Of a stretch of 7,271 nt of DNA, positions 6,990-7,271 are shown in pieces. Within the stretch, counting starts at the first letter, position 1. Every line of letters starts with the position of its first letter. The notes below the pieces were generated by a model, which was not told the origin of the DNA, ran no database searches, and saw nothing but the letters and a program-made list of their open reading frames with translations. This DNA comes from Bacteroidota bacterium (GTDB lineage: Bacteria; Bacteroidota; Bacteroidia; Chitinophagales; Chitinophagaceae). Where the stretch lies: the NCBI GenBank assembly GCA_023409975.1, contig JAEYQO010000114.1:1-7271 (forward strand), read 5' to 3'. The translations under genes and the position numbers were made by a program.

Positions 6990-6997
6990 CAAAGTTA
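6990..6997 (-). promoter_or_regulatory. Bacteroidota -7 promoter box, probably leaderless start
   Basis: The minus strand reads TAACTTTG, a perfect match to the fixed positions of TAnnTTTG, the -7 element of the Bacteroidota primary sigma factor. Only four bases (CAGA) separate it from the ATG at 6985. Transcription from this box would begin at or within a few bases of the start codon, giving an mRNA with almost no leader. No TTG stands at -33; a TTTC at about 7020-7023 is the nearest substitute. Confidence 0.55.
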
Positions 6998-7039
6998 AGG
7001 CAAGGCAGAAGAGGTAGCGAAATTCCATTGAAGGAAGCT

Positions 7040-7094
7040 TTGATTCTTTGGATTGGCCGTTTGGCGGGACCGTCGCTTATTGAATCTTTGGATT
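7040..7094. repeat. Pair of 15-nt direct repeats, 40 nt apart
   Basis: TTGATTCTTTGGATT at 7040-7054 recurs as TTGAATCTTTGGATT at 7080-7094, identical at 14 of 15 positions, with starts exactly 40 nt apart. The second copy contains the small palindrome AATC-TTTG-GATT. Equal phasing on the helix upstream of a promoter would suit a pair of regulator sites, but nothing else supports that. Confidence 0.5.
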
Positions 7095-7125
7095 ATCAGA
7101 CGGAACAGCAACCCCAGACTCAATG

Positions 7126-7154
7126 CACAAAAACACAAAAACACAAAAACACAA
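7126..7154. repeat. Octanucleotide tandem repeat (CACAAAAA), 3.6 copies
   Basis: Three exact copies of CACAAAAA (7126-7133, 7134-7141, 7142-7149) followed by a partial CACAA at 7150-7154. The 8-bp unit is not a multiple of three and is A-rich on the plus strand, so it is a candidate for slipped-strand copy number change. It lies about 130-140 bp upstream of the -7 box of the unknown gene. Confidence 0.9.
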
Positions 7155-7192
7155 TCCTGAGTTCATTCGTTGGCTATTCCGGGGGCGGATAA

Positions 7193-7270
7193 TTACCCAG
7201 GAGTCCCATTATTGTAGTAACGGTTTACTGAAGGAGACGTAAAGGGATAGTAAGCAGCATAGGGAGTACA
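7193..7270 (-). CDS. Possible C-terminal tail of a leftward gene, cut by window edge
   Basis: On the minus strand, one frame is open from the window edge to a TAA at 7195-7193, encoding 25 residues: CTPYAAYYPFTSP followed by SVNRYYNNGTPG. The Tyr/Pro/Asn-rich composition looks more protein-like than the other two minus frames, which read Leu/Cys-rich and stop sooner. No family can be assigned from so little, and the length is well within chance. Confidence 0.25.
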   Translation of the reverse strand, partial: CTPYAAYYPFTSPSVNRYYNNGTPG

Positions 7271-7271
7271 T

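Larger units (their letters stand above)
6986..7192. other. Non-coding, repeat-bearing upstream region
   Basis: This 207-bp stretch lies between the unknown gene starting at 6985 and a possible gene tail ending at 7193. No frame of normal gene length crosses it. It contains the -7 box at 6990-6997, a 15-nt direct repeat at 7040 and 7080, and an 8-bp tandem repeat at 7126-7154. A 29-codon minus-strand frame (7166-7077) runs through the tandem repeat but is not supported as a gene. No RNA gene or riboswitch is recognisable. Confidence 0.6.

Noticed and set aside
7126..7154. CRISPR-like array
   Set aside because: The units are 8 bp and directly abutting with no spacers; this is a simple tandem repeat.

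Overview
The window looks like ordinary chromosome from a member of the Bacteroidota, most likely near the Chitinophagaceae (the rank is inferred; no marker phylogeny was possible). Three things point there: a secreted protease with a C-terminal type IX secretion (T9SS) sorting domain, a ParC subunit of Bacteroidota type, and a small protein family I know only from this phylum (often mislabelled 'ABC transporter ATPase'). A perfect Bacteroidota-type -7 promoter box (TAnnTTTG) in front of one gene agrees.

Layout. At the left edge is the 3' part of a rightward gene for a small exported lipoprotein (2-553). It meets a leftward block head-on at a strong bidirectional terminator hairpin (574-610). 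Everything else that is clearly coding reads leftward, in transcription order: a conserved protein of unknown function (6985-6470), topoisomerase IV subunit A parC (6385-3869), a bifunctional-nuclease-family protein with a UVR tail (3796-3194), an M43 pappalysin-like T9SS metalloprotease (3165-1792), and the menaquinone-pathway radical SAM enzyme mqnE (1795-635). The last three are tightly packed (28-nt gap, then a 4-nt ATGA overlap) and are probably one transcription unit. parC and the unknown protein are separated by 72-84 nt gaps that carry promoter-like boxes. The 286 bases right of the last clear gene are mostly non-coding. They hold an 8-bp tandem repeat, a 15-nt direct repeat and possibly the tail of another leftward gene.

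How the genes fit together. The products serve unrelated tasks: chromosome decatenation, nucleic acid metabolism, extracellular proteolysis and futalosine-route menaquinone synthesis. I see no defence system, mobile element, CRISPR array or biosynthetic cluster, and no convincing new multi-gene system. The points most worth a second look are the ATGA coupling of a secreted protease to mqnE, the atypical zinc motif of that protease, a probably leaderless promoter at 6990-6997, and the repeat-rich right-hand intergenic region.
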